NCBI RefSeq assembly: GCF_013137895.1
Contig: NZ_CP053538.1
Span: forward strand, 3,751,001 to 3,815,000
Length of the DNA: 64,000 nucleotides
Direction of reading: 5' to 3'
DNA from: Hymenobacter taeanensis
Lineage (GTDB): Bacteria > Bacteroidota > Bacteroidia > Cytophagales > Hymenobacteraceae
In this document: piece after piece, positions 30,515 to 38,638 of the stretch
Layout of the letters: every line of letters starts with the position of its first letter
Position numbering within the stretch: position 1 is the stretch's first letter
The notes under the pieces: model-generated
What the model saw: the letters and a program-made list of their open reading frames with translations, nothing else
Told to the model about the DNA's origin: nothing
The model's database searches: none
Position numbers and translations under genes: made by a program

Positions 30515-31609
30515 ATGACTGATTCGACCAAATCTTCTCTGGAACAGAAACTTGCCAGCTTCGACCCAAATGCCCTCGGCGACTCCGCCGGTGGTATCTT
30601 TGGTTTGCCCTTTACACCCGAAGAAGCCCAGGTTGTAGTAGTGCCCGTACCATGGGAAGTTACCGTGTCGTACCGCGCGGGTACCGCCGAAGGACCCGCC
30701 GCCATTCGGGAGGCCTCCCTGCAGGTTGACCTCTATGACCCAGACTTGCCCGACGCCTGGCGCATGGGCCTGGCCATGGAAGAGCCCGATGAGCAAATTG
30801 CAGCGCAAAGCCTGGAGCTACGCCCAACCGCCGAAGAATATATTGGCTGGCTGGAAGACGGCGAGCCGGAGGAGGCGCATGCCCAGTTCTCAGATGTCCC
30901 TGCACGCATTGGGGTTAAAGGCTTAGCCTTGCTGGAGTGGCTGAAAGCCAAAACTGGGGCCTTACTCGATGCCGGTAAAGGCGTGGTAGTGCTGGGCGGC
31001 GACCATAGCACCCCCCTGGGCTATATGCACGCTTTGGCAGAGCGCCATGAAGAGTTTGGCATTCTGCAGATTGATGCTCACTGCGACCTGCGCCCCGCTT
31101 ACGAGGGCTTTGAATACTCCCATGCTTCTATCATGTATAACGCTCTCAAGCTCCCGCAGGTAAAGAAGCTGGTGCAGGTTGGCATCCGCGACTACTGCCA
31201 GCAGGAGGCCGAGTACATTGAGCAAAGCAATGGCCGCGTAGCCCTCTTCGCCGACCGTTTCCTGCAGGCCGAGATGCTGGGTGGGAAATCCTGGAAGAAG
31301 GAGTGCAAGAAGATTATTGCTCAACTACCCCAGAAGGTCTACCTGAGCTTTGATATAGATGGGCTCGACCCCAAACTGTGCCCCGGCACGGGCACGCCCG
31401 TACCGGGTGGCCTGGAGTTTGAGCAGGCCTTATATCTGTTGCGCATGGTAGTACGCTCAGGCCGTATCATCATCGGCTGCGACCTGAACGAGGTGGCGCC
31501 CGGCGACACGGAGTGGAACGCCATTGTAGGAGCCCGCCTGCTCTACCATATGGCCAACTGGATGGGTGTTTCGCAGGGCCGGTTAAAGGCTCGGCCTACG
31601 GAGAAGTAG
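30515..31609 (+). CDS. Agmatinase/arginase-family ureohydrolase
   Basis: This 364-residue enzyme is of the manganese ureohydrolase superfamily, which hydrolyses guanidino groups of agmatine, arginine, formiminoglutamate or guanidinobutyrate. The metal ligands are in three family motifs: GGDHSTPLG, DAHCDLR and SFDIDGLDP. An N-terminal extension (about 1-60) with VPVPWEVTVSYRAGTAEGP is typical of Bacteroidota agmatinase-like proteins. Agmatine is the likeliest substrate from overall style, but speB function cannot be fixed by sequence alone. A hairpin separates it from the che operon. Confidence 0.85.
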   Translation: MTDSTKSSLEQKLASFDPNALGDSAGGIFGLPFTPEEAQVVVVPVPWEVTVSYRAGTAEGPAAIREASLQVDLYDPDLPDAWRMGLAMEEPDEQIAAQSLELRPTAEEYIGWLEDGEPEEAHAQFSDVPARIGVKGLALLEWLKAKTGALLDAGKGVVVLGGDHSTPLGYMHALAERHEEFGILQIDAHCDLRPAYEGFEYSHASIMYNALKLPQVKKLVQVGIRDYCQQEAEYIEQSNGRVALFADRFLQAEMLGGKSWKKECKKIIAQLPQKVYLSFDIDGLDPKLCPGTGTPVPGGLEFEQALYLLRMVVRSGRIIIGCDLNEVAPGDTEWNAIVGARLLYHMANWMGVSQGRLKARPTEK

Positions 31610-31613
31610 CCAG

Positions 31614-31635
31614 AACCCAACGCATGCGGGGTTTT
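31614..31635 (+). terminator. Short hairpin after the agmatinase gene
   Basis: AACCC and GGGGTT flank ten bases and run into five T residues a few bases after the stop codon. The stem is short. Confidence 0.4.
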
Positions 31636-31706
31636 TGCGTATCGGAGTATAGTCTTATTCCTATGGGCTTAGCAACTCTCTCCTCAACTCAACCCCTACA
31701 CCAATC

Positions 31707-32042
31707 ATGGGATTTATTCTCAAGTTTCTGCTCTCAGCCATCATTACCTATGTGTTGGCTAAATTCCTGCCAGGCTCTCACATTGGCGGCTTCAGTGATG
31801 CCATTATCCTAGTCATCGTACTGGCTATTCTGAACGCGGTTGTTAAGCCCATTCTCAAAATCATTGGTTTCCCAATCACCATCTTAACGCTAGGCCTGTT
31901 CCTGCTGGTTATTAATGCGTTGATTGTGATGATGGCCAGCTACCTGCTTACAGGGTTTGAAGTAGATGGCTTTGTGTCGGCGTTGATATTCAGTGTCGTG
32001 CTCTCCCTGGTTACTGCCGTCATTGACCTGATTTTTGATTAG
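31707..32042 (+). CDS. Small membrane protein of the 4-TM phage holin superfamily IV type
   Basis: This 111-residue, very hydrophobic protein has four helices (about 3-20, 28-50, 57-83 and 88-108). The motif NAVVKPILKIIGFPITILTL after the second helix is typical of the chromosomal family labelled phage holin family IV. Despite the name, these are widespread housekeeping membrane proteins of unknown role, and no phage genes are nearby. Its stop codon lies inside a 78-bp perfect palindrome shared with the convergent DUF4349 gene. Confidence 0.85.
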   Translation: MGFILKFLLSAIITYVLAKFLPGSHIGGFSDAIILVIVLAILNAVVKPILKIIGFPITILTLGLFLLVINALIVMMASYLLTGFEVDGFVSALIFSVVLSLVTAVIDLIFD

Positions 32043-32116
32043 GCCACTTACAGTCAAATAAAAAGTCCCGCCGGTAGCTACCGGCGGGACTTTTTATTTG
32101 ACTGTAAGTGGCCTAA
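32039..32116. terminator. Perfect 78-bp palindrome acting as bidirectional terminator
   Basis: Every base from 32039 to 32077 pairs with 32116 back to 32078, with no loop and no mismatch (checked base by base). The centre is CCGGTAGCTACCGG and the arms contain A/T-runs for termination in both directions. The outer ends are TAGGCCAC (32040-32047) and GTGGCCTA (32108-32115). The palindrome includes the TAG stops of both convergent genes. Confidence 0.97.
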
Positions 32117-33027
32117 CCTTCATCTGCTGCCAACTGTGCCCGGCGGCGCTGGCGCTGCCGCCAACTGCGCATGGCAAACAGGCTTACGGCTCCCAGCAAC
32201 AGCAGCGGCCAGGCTGTCACCAAGGCCAACACTAGTCCAGTCAGCAATTCCCAGCCGTTGTAAAATGCTTGGGTAAAGCGGCTGGCAAAGGAAAGAATGG
32301 GGGCATCGGGACGGTTGAGGGGTAGCGTCTGGAAATAGGTAAGAGTAATGGTAGAGTAGCCGATCTGGTCGTTGAGTGTTTTGAGTCGGCTTTCCGTGGA
32401 TTCTATCTCCTCGCGCACTTGCCCAATCTTTTCTTCAATAGCCAGAATATCAGCAATCTTCTTGGCCTGCGCGAGCAATGCTACATAGCGCTGCTCAACG
32501 GCTCGTTTGGTCCGTAGTCGAGCTGACACATCAGCATGTTCTGAAGTAACATCGTCAGTGCTGAGCGTTTTTGATTGGAGAATGCCTAGGCCATTAAGGC
32601 TGTTTAGCAGCTTCTGAAATTGGCCTGGTAACACCCGTATTTTCATTTGGTGTTCCCACTGGCCTTCCTGCCGCTCCTCCGAGGCATCCGAGATATAAGC
32701 GCCATAGGCATGGGTGAGGCTGTCCATCCGGGCGTTGGTCTTCACCAGGTCGTCTACTTTCACACGCACCTCCGCGTGGTAGATGATTTTGCGAGCAGAA
32801 GCGGGGGCAGCCGTGGGAACAGAGCCATCGGTTGGTAGGCCAGGTTGTGGCGCTTCCGGAGCAGGTGGCGCTTCGGGGGGCGGCGGAGCTGATGCATCAA
32901 GCTGAGGAGCCTCCATCAATTCAATTGCATGAAGTGCTTTATCCTCCGTGCCAGGCTCCTGCTGCTTACTACAAGCGCTAAAAAGCAAGATGCTGATAGC
33001 AAATACATTACATGCGGCAATTTTCAT
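32113..33027 (-). CDS. DUF4349 lipoprotein
   Basis: This 304-residue protein starts at the ATG giving MKIAACNVFAISILLFSACS, which has a lipoprotein signal with lipobox LFSAC; an upstream frame adds 28 unsupported residues. A Pro/Ala-rich linker (about 35-75) follows. The DUF4349 domain starts KIIYHAEVRVKVDDL and contains a long coiled coil (about 165-225). One transmembrane segment sits near 255-290, followed by a basic tail. Family members are membrane-anchored and of unknown function. Its stop is part of the 78-bp palindrome. Confidence 0.88.
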   Translation of the reverse strand: MKIAACNVFAISILLFSACSKQQEPGTEDKALHAIELMEAPQLDASAPPPPEAPPAPEAPQPGLPTDGSVPTAAPASARKIIYHAEVRVKVDDLVKTNARMDSLTHAYGAYISDASEERQEGQWEHQMKIRVLPGQFQKLLNSLNGLGILQSKTLSTDDVTSEHADVSARLRTKRAVEQRYVALLAQAKKIADILAIEEKIGQVREEIESTESRLKTLNDQIGYSTITLTYFQTLPLNRPDAPILSFASRFTQAFYNGWELLTGLVLALVTAWPLLLLGAVSLFAMRSWRQRQRRRAQLAADEG

Positions 33028-33117
33028 AAGCGTAGTGTATAAAAATGAGATGCCAACTCCACTAATGCTCCTTATAGATGTAACGTCAAGTATAGAAGTA
33101 TCTGTATACAAGCAAAG

Positions 33118-33150
33118 AAAAAGCCTGCCCTCGGTTGAAGGCAGGCTTTT
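33118..33150 (-). terminator. Terminator of murA
   Basis: AAAAGCCTGCC and GGCAGGCTTTT arms with a ten-base loop form a strong hairpin 21 bases after the murA stop on the minus strand, with A/T-runs on both sides. Confidence 0.88.
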
Positions 33151-33170
33151 ACTGAATTATAGGACTAATA

Positions 33171-34475
33171 TTACAAGCGACGAATCTGGGCACCTAGCGC
33201 CGTTAGGCGCTTATCGATGTACTGATAACCCCGGTCGATTTGCTCCACGTTTTCGATTACGCTTCGGCCCTCGGCGGAGAGGGCCGCAATTAGTAGGGCC
33301 ACACCCGCCCGAATGTCGGGGGAGGTCATGGTGATGCCGTGCAAGCGGTTACGCTGGTCGAGGCCGATAACGGTAGCGCGGTGCGGGTCGCAGAGGATAA
33401 TCTGCGCGCCCATATCAATGAGCTTATCCACAAAGAACAGGCGCGACTCGAACATTTTTTGGTGAATGAGCACCGTGCCTTTGGCCTGAGTAGCTACCAC
33501 CAAAATTACGCTCAGTAGGTCGGGCGTAAGGCCCGGCCAGGTGTGGTCGGAAATGGTCAGGATGCTGCCGTCGAGGTACGTATCAATCTCGTAGTGCTCT
33601 TGGGCCGGTATGAAGATATCGTCGCCACGGAACTCTAACTGAATACCCAGCTTCCGGAAGGTATCCGGGATGAGGCCTAGCTCCTGAATCTGACAGTCTT
33701 TAATCGTAATTTCGGAGCCCGTCATGGCCGCCAGGCCAATAAAGGAGCCGATTTCAATCATATCGGGCAGCATGCGGTGCTCAGTGCCTCCCAGGCGCTC
33801 CACGCCTTCAATAGTGAGCAGGTTAGAGCCAATACCGCTGATTTTGGCGCCCATGCGCACCAGCATTTTGCAAAGCTGCTGCAAATAAGGTTCACAGGCA
33901 GCATTGTAAATGGTAGTAGTGCCTTCGGCCAATACCGCGCCCATTACAATGTTGGCAGTACCGGTTACGGAAGCTTCATCCAGCAGCATATAAGCGCCGT
34001 GTAAGCGGCCCTGCGTGCTGATGCGGTAGAAGTCCTTGCCTTCCAGGGTGAGCTTACCGCCCAATTTCTCCAGGCCTACAAAGTGAGTATCCAGGGGACG
34101 ACGGCCGATTTTGTCGCCGCCGGGCTTAGGAAGCTGGCATTTGCCAAAGCGCGACAACATCGGCCCCAGAATCATAACCGAGCCACGCAACGAGCGGCCC
34201 TGTGCAACAAACTCGGGGGTATCGAGATAGTCCAGATTTACGGCGTCAGCCTGAAAGCGGTAGGTGTCTGTTGACAGCTTGCCCACCTTTACGCCCATAT
34301 CGCGCAGCAGCTCAATGAGCTTATTGACGTCGCGGATATCAGGGATATTGCTGATAGTGACGGGCTCATCGGTGAGCAGAACGGCACATAAAATCTGGAG
34401 CGCTTCGTTTTTGGCGCCCTGGGGCACGATTTCGCCTTTCAGCGCTTTACCGCCAATTACTTCAAAAGAGGCCAT
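33171..34475 (-). CDS. murA: UDP-N-acetylglucosamine 1-carboxyvinyltransferase
   Basis: This 434-residue enzyme makes the first committed step of peptidoglycan synthesis, adding enolpyruvate from PEP to UDP-GlcNAc. The EPT fold is clear (PQGAKNEALQILCA, LRGSVMILGPML, the terminal IDRGYQYIDKRL). In the active-site loop, PGGDKIGRRP, the usual catalytic cysteine (Cys115 in E. coli, PGGCxIGARP) is Asp121. The Asp form is active and insensitive to fosfomycin in Mycobacterium and Chlamydia, and resistance is therefore expected here. It is followed upstream on the same strand by DUF4290, a pairing common in Bacteroidota. Confidence 0.97.
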   Translation of the reverse strand: MASFEVIGGKALKGEIVPQGAKNEALQILCAVLLTDEPVTISNIPDIRDVNKLIELLRDMGVKVGKLSTDTYRFQADAVNLDYLDTPEFVAQGRSLRGSVMILGPMLSRFGKCQLPKPGGDKIGRRPLDTHFVGLEKLGGKLTLEGKDFYRISTQGRLHGAYMLLDEASVTGTANIVMGAVLAEGTTTIYNAACEPYLQQLCKMLVRMGAKISGIGSNLLTIEGVERLGGTEHRMLPDMIEIGSFIGLAAMTGSEITIKDCQIQELGLIPDTFRKLGIQLEFRGDDIFIPAQEHYEIDTYLDGSILTISDHTWPGLTPDLLSVILVVATQAKGTVLIHQKMFESRLFFVDKLIDMGAQIILCDPHRATVIGLDQRNRLHGITMTSPDIRAGVALLIAALSAEGRSVIENVEQIDRGYQYIDKRLTALGAQIRRL

Positions 34476-34582
34476 GTAGGAGAGGTGTTAGAAGCCAAGA
34501 GGTAGCAGCAAGAGACTAGAATACGTTTGGGTTCGTTCATTCCAGCGTCGTGGTGCTACCTTACAGCTCCTGCAAAGAAAAA

Positions 34583-35293
34583 TTACTGCGGAGGTTGTTG
34601 TGGTTCCTGGCGGCCTTTTTTGCCACCACGGCGCTGCTTATCGCGCCGGTTATTGTTACCGCCGGAGCTACCGCGTCGGTTTTCACGCTCTTGGCGAGGC
34701 TGAGGTACGATAAATGGCGCAGGGCGGCCACCGGGGGAAGTAGTAAACTCAAAGAGATTCTGCGCATCCACCTGAGCGGGGTCGAGTGCAAGCTTGCCCG
34801 CCGAGAGCTCTTTTAAATGTTTCAGAATGGTGACATCCTTGGCATTTTCCTTGTTGTGGGAGCGGTACAGAAACTTCATAGTCCGCCCAATCACAATAGT
34901 AGCTTGCTCACGCTCGGTGGGGTCTTCCAGGGCAATGGCTTGCTCTATGAGCTGCTCCACGGCGCGGCCATACGCCCGCAGTTTGGGCCCCTTGCTGGGG
35001 TAGGCCACCCGGGCGGGTTTGGTCTGGTTAGCCGGGGCAGCCAGTGGAAAGGGGCTATCTACGTCAAGCTCACCATCGGCCATTTCAAACAGATGGTTCC
35101 ACACCTTTTGCTGGCCGTCGGGCTGGTCGCGGAGGCTGGGTTGCAGCCGGAAGATAAGTTGCACGATTTGCTGCGCCCGGCGCGTACGCTCGGCGCGGTC
35201 CTCGATGTCGCGGAGCTGCTGGACGAGCTGAAAGGTGCTCTGACCGTACTCACGCTGGAGGAGTTCGTGTTTATGAAGAGAAGGAAGAGTCAT
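34583..35293 (-). CDS. DUF4290 domain protein
   Basis: This 236-residue protein starts at the ATG giving MTLPSLHKHELLQREYG; the longer frame adds unsupported residues. It is a helical protein with LLQREYGQSTFQLVQQLRDI at the N-terminus and REQATIVIGRTMKFLYRSHNKEN in the middle, both typical of DUF4290. The C-terminal 50 residues are Arg/Gly/Asn-rich and low complexity (NNNRRDKQRRGGKKG), a likely nucleic-acid-contacting tail. It lies 107 bases upstream of murA and may be co-transcribed. Function unknown. A minus-strand TATATTTG (-7 box) lies at 35325-35332. Confidence 0.85.
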   Translation of the reverse strand: MTLPSLHKHELLQREYGQSTFQLVQQLRDIEDRAERTRRAQQIVQLIFRLQPSLRDQPDGQQKVWNHLFEMADGELDVDSPFPLAAPANQTKPARVAYPSKGPKLRAYGRAVEQLIEQAIALEDPTEREQATIVIGRTMKFLYRSHNKENAKDVTILKHLKELSAGKLALDPAQVDAQNLFEFTTSPGGRPAPFIVPQPRQERENRRGSSGGNNNRRDKQRRGGKKGRQEPQQPPQ

Positions 35294-35324
35294 AGTGAAG
35301 CAAAGGCAGAAAGATTCTGCCGAA

Positions 35325-35332
35325 CAAATATA
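35325..35332 (-). promoter_or_regulatory. Probable -7 box upstream of DUF4290-murA
   Basis: On the minus strand the sequence is TATATTTG, an exact TAnnTTTG match, 31 bases upstream of the DUF4290 start. No clear -33 TTTG was found. Confidence 0.5.
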
Positions 35333-35686
35333 CGCCAATCCGCACCCGTAGGCCTATCTGCGTGAAAGCGCAGCTAAGCTCAGCAGGTGAAGAGGGGAAT
35401 TGTGGAGGTGAAATTGAATAATTTTTAAGACTTACGTAGTCTTTATTCTTAAGCTGCCGATGCAGAGAGACCAAAATCACGCGCTAGGCCACTATTTGAG
35501 TACCGGGTGCAGACTTAAGAACAGGCCCAGATACCTCTGCACAACCAACTTCCTGTACCGTAAGACGCAGGTACGCCAAATTTGTTCGGGAAGCTAGATA
35601 GGTCAACTGAAGCAAGGCGAGGAACATAGGAGTGGCCTAGCACTACCCTATACTCCTCGCCTGATCCAGATAAGCTTTAAAGCACG
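35333..35686. other. Intergenic stretch with two octamer copies
   Basis: About 350 bases between the UvrD/PcrA helicase gene and DUF4290. No gene is supported. TAGGCCAC lies at 35485-35492 and GTGGCCTA at 35632-35639, in inverted orientation. Confidence 0.5.
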
Positions 35687-37939
35687 CTATACAATCCGCA
35701 GCTTAGCGAAGCTCAACAGCAAGGTTTTCTCGCCCACTTCCTCAAACTGGATGATGGCCTTAACGGAGCCATTCTGGTTTTCCAGCTTAGTTACTTGGCC
35801 GAACCCGAACTTTGGGTGCTCCACGCGCTGCCCGTGCTGCAGGTTAGAGGTATCAGAAGGCTGGAAGTCGGAGGGAGCAACATATTTGGTGGCTACGGTT
35901 TTGCGGGGGGCGGGGGGCACCAGGTTGCTGCGGCGCTCCAGCACGTGGCCGAAAGGCGAATCCATGGCACCGCCAGCGGGGCTGGCAGAAAACTTGAAAT
36001 CAACGTATTGAGGGTCGATTTCATCCAGGAAGCGGCTCTTCTCGCAACTGCGCAGGTTGCCCCACTGATAGCGCGAAGTAGCGTAGCTTAGCGTCAGCTT
36101 CTTCTCGGCCCGCGTGATGGCCACGTAAAACAAGCGGCGTTCTTCTTCCAGGTCGGCGCGGGAGGTAATCATCATCTGGGAAGGGAAGAGGTTTTCCTCC
36201 ATACCCACGATGTACACGTTGCGGAACTCCAGACCTTTAGCCGAGTGAATCGTCATGAGCGTCACCTGCTCACCTTCGCTCTGGGCGTCTTTCGTGTCGG
36301 CGTCCGTAACCAAGGCAATGTCCTGCAGGAAAGCGCCCAATGATTTGTCTTCGCGCTCGGGGTCCTCGGTGTAGGCCTTCACGCCGTTCAGGAGTTCCTG
36401 AATGTTCTCGTAGCGGGAAAGGCCCTCGATGCTTTTATCAGCATAGAGCTCCTCAATCATGCCCGAGTTCTTGGCAATAAATTTCGCGGCTTCAAAGGCG
36501 TCTTCTTTAGCTGCTACGGCAGTGTAAGCCTTAATCTTTTCCGCGAAATCAACAATTGGGTTGGCCGTGCGAGCCGGTAGAAACTTGTCGGCGTTGCTGA
36601 CCACCTCCCAAATGGTATGGTTCGACTCCTCGGCCGCATTAATAAGCTTGGCCAGCGTGGTGTCGCCGATGCCGCGCTTGGGGTAGTTGATGACGCGGCG
36701 CAGGGCCTGCTCGTCGTTGGGGTTCACCGTGAGGCGCAGGTAGGCCACTAAGTCCTTAATTTCCTTGCGCTGGTAGAAGCTCAGGCCGCCAACAATCTTA
36801 TACTTGATATTGAGCTTGCGCAACGATTCTTCCATGGCCCGGCTCTGGGCGTTGGTGCGGTACAGAATGGCAAAGTCATCGTAGGATAGATGGTGGTTCA
36901 TCTTGTCCTCGTAGATGCTTTGGGCCACCAGCTTGCCCTCCTCGTTATCAGAAGCCGCCTTTAATACTTCAATCAGCGGGCCGTCTTCGTTGTCGGAGAA
37001 CACGTCTTTGCGCAGCTGAGCCTGGTTGTTTTTGATAACCGAGTTAGCCGCCCACACAATGTTCTTGGTGGAGCGGTAGTTCTGCTCTAGCTTAAACACC
37101 TGCAGCTCAGGGTAGTCTTTCTCGAAGTTGAGAATGTTCTGAATATCGGCGCCCCGGAAGGCGTAAATGCTTTGCGCATCATCGCCTACCACGCAGATGT
37201 TCCGCTCCTTAGCCGCCAGCTTCCGCGCAATAAGATACTGCGAGTAGTTGGTATCCTGATACTCATCTACCATCACATACTTGAAGATGTTCTGGTACTT
37301 GTTCAGCACATCGGGGTGGTCTTTGAACAGGACGTTAGTCTGGTAAAGCAGGTCGTCGAAGTCCATGGCGCCGGCCTTGAAGCAACGCTGCTGATACTGC
37401 TGATACAGCACACCAATCTTGGGCCGGAGCGCTGCCTCGTCGTCCTGCTTAATTACCGGGTCGTTAAGGTATTGCTGCACCGAAATCAGCTTGTTCTTTG
37501 CCGCTGAAATTCGCCCCAGCACCAAACCGGGCTTGTAGAGCTTATCATCGAGCTCCAGTTCCTTCACAATCTGCGTAATCAGGGTTTTAGAGTCCTGGGT
37601 ATCATAAATGGTGAAGGAGCGAGGAAAACCGATTTTGTCGGCTTCGGAGCGCAGAATGCGGGCAAAGATGCTGTGGAAGGTACCCATCCACAGATTTTTG
37701 GCGTTGGGACCCACTACCTTCTCAATACGGGCGCGCATTTCCTTGGCCGCCTTATTGGTAAAGGTGAGAGCCAGTATATTGTACGGATCAACCCCTTTTT
37801 CCAGCAGGTTAGCAATGCGGTAAGTGAGTACCCGGGTTTTGCCCGAGCCGGCACCGGCTATAATCATGCAGGGGCCATCGATTTGCATCACGGCGGCGGC
37901 CTGCGAGGGGTTCAATAAAGAGAGATAATCGAGTCCCAT
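35687..37939 (-). CDS. pcrA: UvrD/PcrA-type ATP-dependent DNA helicase
   Basis: This 750-residue superfamily 1A 3'-5' helicase works in repair and in removing proteins from DNA. Motifs in order: Q-motif LNPSQAAAV, Walker A GAGSGKT (about 28-34), LTFTNKAAKEMR, Walker B DEYQDTN, QSIYAFRGAD, QNYRSTKNI, TIHSAKGLEF and YVAITRAEKKL. The C-terminal end (VEHPKFGFGQVTKLE...) is the PcrA/UvrD Tudor-like RNA polymerase-binding region. Length is typical. It could equally be named uvrD. A minus-strand TACCTTTG (-7 box) lies at 37980-37987. Confidence 0.95.
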   Translation of the reverse strand: MGLDYLSLLNPSQAAAVMQIDGPCMIIAGAGSGKTRVLTYRIANLLEKGVDPYNILALTFTNKAAKEMRARIEKVVGPNAKNLWMGTFHSIFARILRSEADKIGFPRSFTIYDTQDSKTLITQIVKELELDDKLYKPGLVLGRISAAKNKLISVQQYLNDPVIKQDDEAALRPKIGVLYQQYQQRCFKAGAMDFDDLLYQTNVLFKDHPDVLNKYQNIFKYVMVDEYQDTNYSQYLIARKLAAKERNICVVGDDAQSIYAFRGADIQNILNFEKDYPELQVFKLEQNYRSTKNIVWAANSVIKNNQAQLRKDVFSDNEDGPLIEVLKAASDNEEGKLVAQSIYEDKMNHHLSYDDFAILYRTNAQSRAMEESLRKLNIKYKIVGGLSFYQRKEIKDLVAYLRLTVNPNDEQALRRVINYPKRGIGDTTLAKLINAAEESNHTIWEVVSNADKFLPARTANPIVDFAEKIKAYTAVAAKEDAFEAAKFIAKNSGMIEELYADKSIEGLSRYENIQELLNGVKAYTEDPEREDKSLGAFLQDIALVTDADTKDAQSEGEQVTLMTIHSAKGLEFRNVYIVGMEENLFPSQMMITSRADLEEERRLFYVAITRAEKKLTLSYATSRYQWGNLRSCEKSRFLDEIDPQYVDFKFSASPAGGAMDSPFGHVLERRSNLVPPAPRKTVATKYVAPSDFQPSDTSNLQHGQRVEHPKFGFGQVTKLENQNGSVKAIIQFEEVGEKTLLLSFAKLRIV

Positions 37940-37979
37940 TCGGTCAGTTAATCGGAAACTAAGCTTGTTGGCTTGTTAG

Positions 37980-37987
37980 CAAAGGTA
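37980..37987 (-). promoter_or_regulatory. Probable -7 box of the helicase gene
   Basis: On the minus strand the sequence is TACCTTTG, matching TAnnTTTG, 40 bases upstream of the start codon. The -33 element is unclear. Confidence 0.45.
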
Positions 37988-38044
37988 GGGCTTTGAGAGG
38001 GGAAAGCCGAGGCCGATTTGCGGTACTGAGTGATGTGCCTTGGT

Positions 38045-38344
38045 CTAGAAAAGCCAGGAGTACACCAGTCCCATCAGAGCACTCAGGCCAATCCATAAAA
38101 TCAAATTGACTTTGCCCTCACGCAGCGCCACTATTTATAGCGCTACCCATACCAAGCTAAACCAATCGGGAGCCGCTTGAATTCCCTGGGGCCATACTAC
38201 GGCCCGCCCCAGGTAACTACTTAGGTTGAGGACTACACCTACCACGGCGCCAGTCACTACGCTCAGAGCAGCAGTAACCCGAGCATCTTGGCGGGTGCGC
38301 TCTTCTTGCAGCTAACGACGGCGCTCCACCACGTACTCGTGCAT
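38045..38344 (-). pseudogene. Small membrane-protein gene broken by two stops
   Basis: Read on the minus strand from ATG 38344-38342, a 100-codon frame ends at TAG 38047-38045. It contains two internal stops, TAG at codon 11 (38314-38312) and TAA at codon 70 (38137-38135). Outside these the reading is clearly protein-like. It starts MHEYVVERRR, has a hydrophobic segment VVTGAVVGVVLNL, then FSLVWVAL, and ends NLILWIGLSALMGLVYSWLF. Before decay it would have encoded a two- or three-helix membrane protein. No family is recognised. Frame preservation with only point stops suggests recent inactivation, or less likely sequencing errors or recoding. Confidence 0.65.
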
Positions 38345-38368
38345 GATGATAATCTGGCCTGTTGGCCC

Positions 38369-38396
38369 ACTAAAGCTGATGAAAACCAGCTTTAGT
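38369..38396. repeat. Perfect 10-base inverted repeat before the pseudogene
   Basis: ACTAAAGCTG and CAGCTTTAGT flank eight bases. It sits 25 bases upstream of the pseudogene start (minus strand). No T-run. It could be a former operator or leader hairpin. Confidence 0.45.
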
Positions 38397-38529
38397 CAGA
38401 AGCGCCCGGCTTCCCGGAAAGACACCGGTTCTGCAAATATTGTTGCAAGCTGAGCAGCTGGTATAGCTGATTCTATCTGGTAAGAGTAAGCAAGAATAAG
38501 AACAAGCAGCTGGTAGCGGTAGCTTGAAA

Positions 38530-38609
38530 CAGTCATTCCGAGCAAGGAAAGAAATCAAAGTTGCTCCTAAGCAGCAAACTCAGATTCCTCACTCCGCTCG
38601 GAATGACTG
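38530..38609. repeat. Intergenic inverted repeat
   Basis: CAGTCATTCCGAGC and GCTCGGAATGACTG are perfect 14-base arms 52 bases apart. The layout resembles the longer palindromic elements elsewhere in this window, but the sequence differs. It lies between the pseudogene and the monooxygenase gene. Confidence 0.6.
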
Positions 38610-38638
38610 TTCTAAAGCCTATCGTTCTTGCAAGTGGC

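Noticed and set aside
31707..32042. Prophage remnant suggested by the holin-like protein
   Set aside because: The family is widespread on bacterial chromosomes, and no other phage gene is near.
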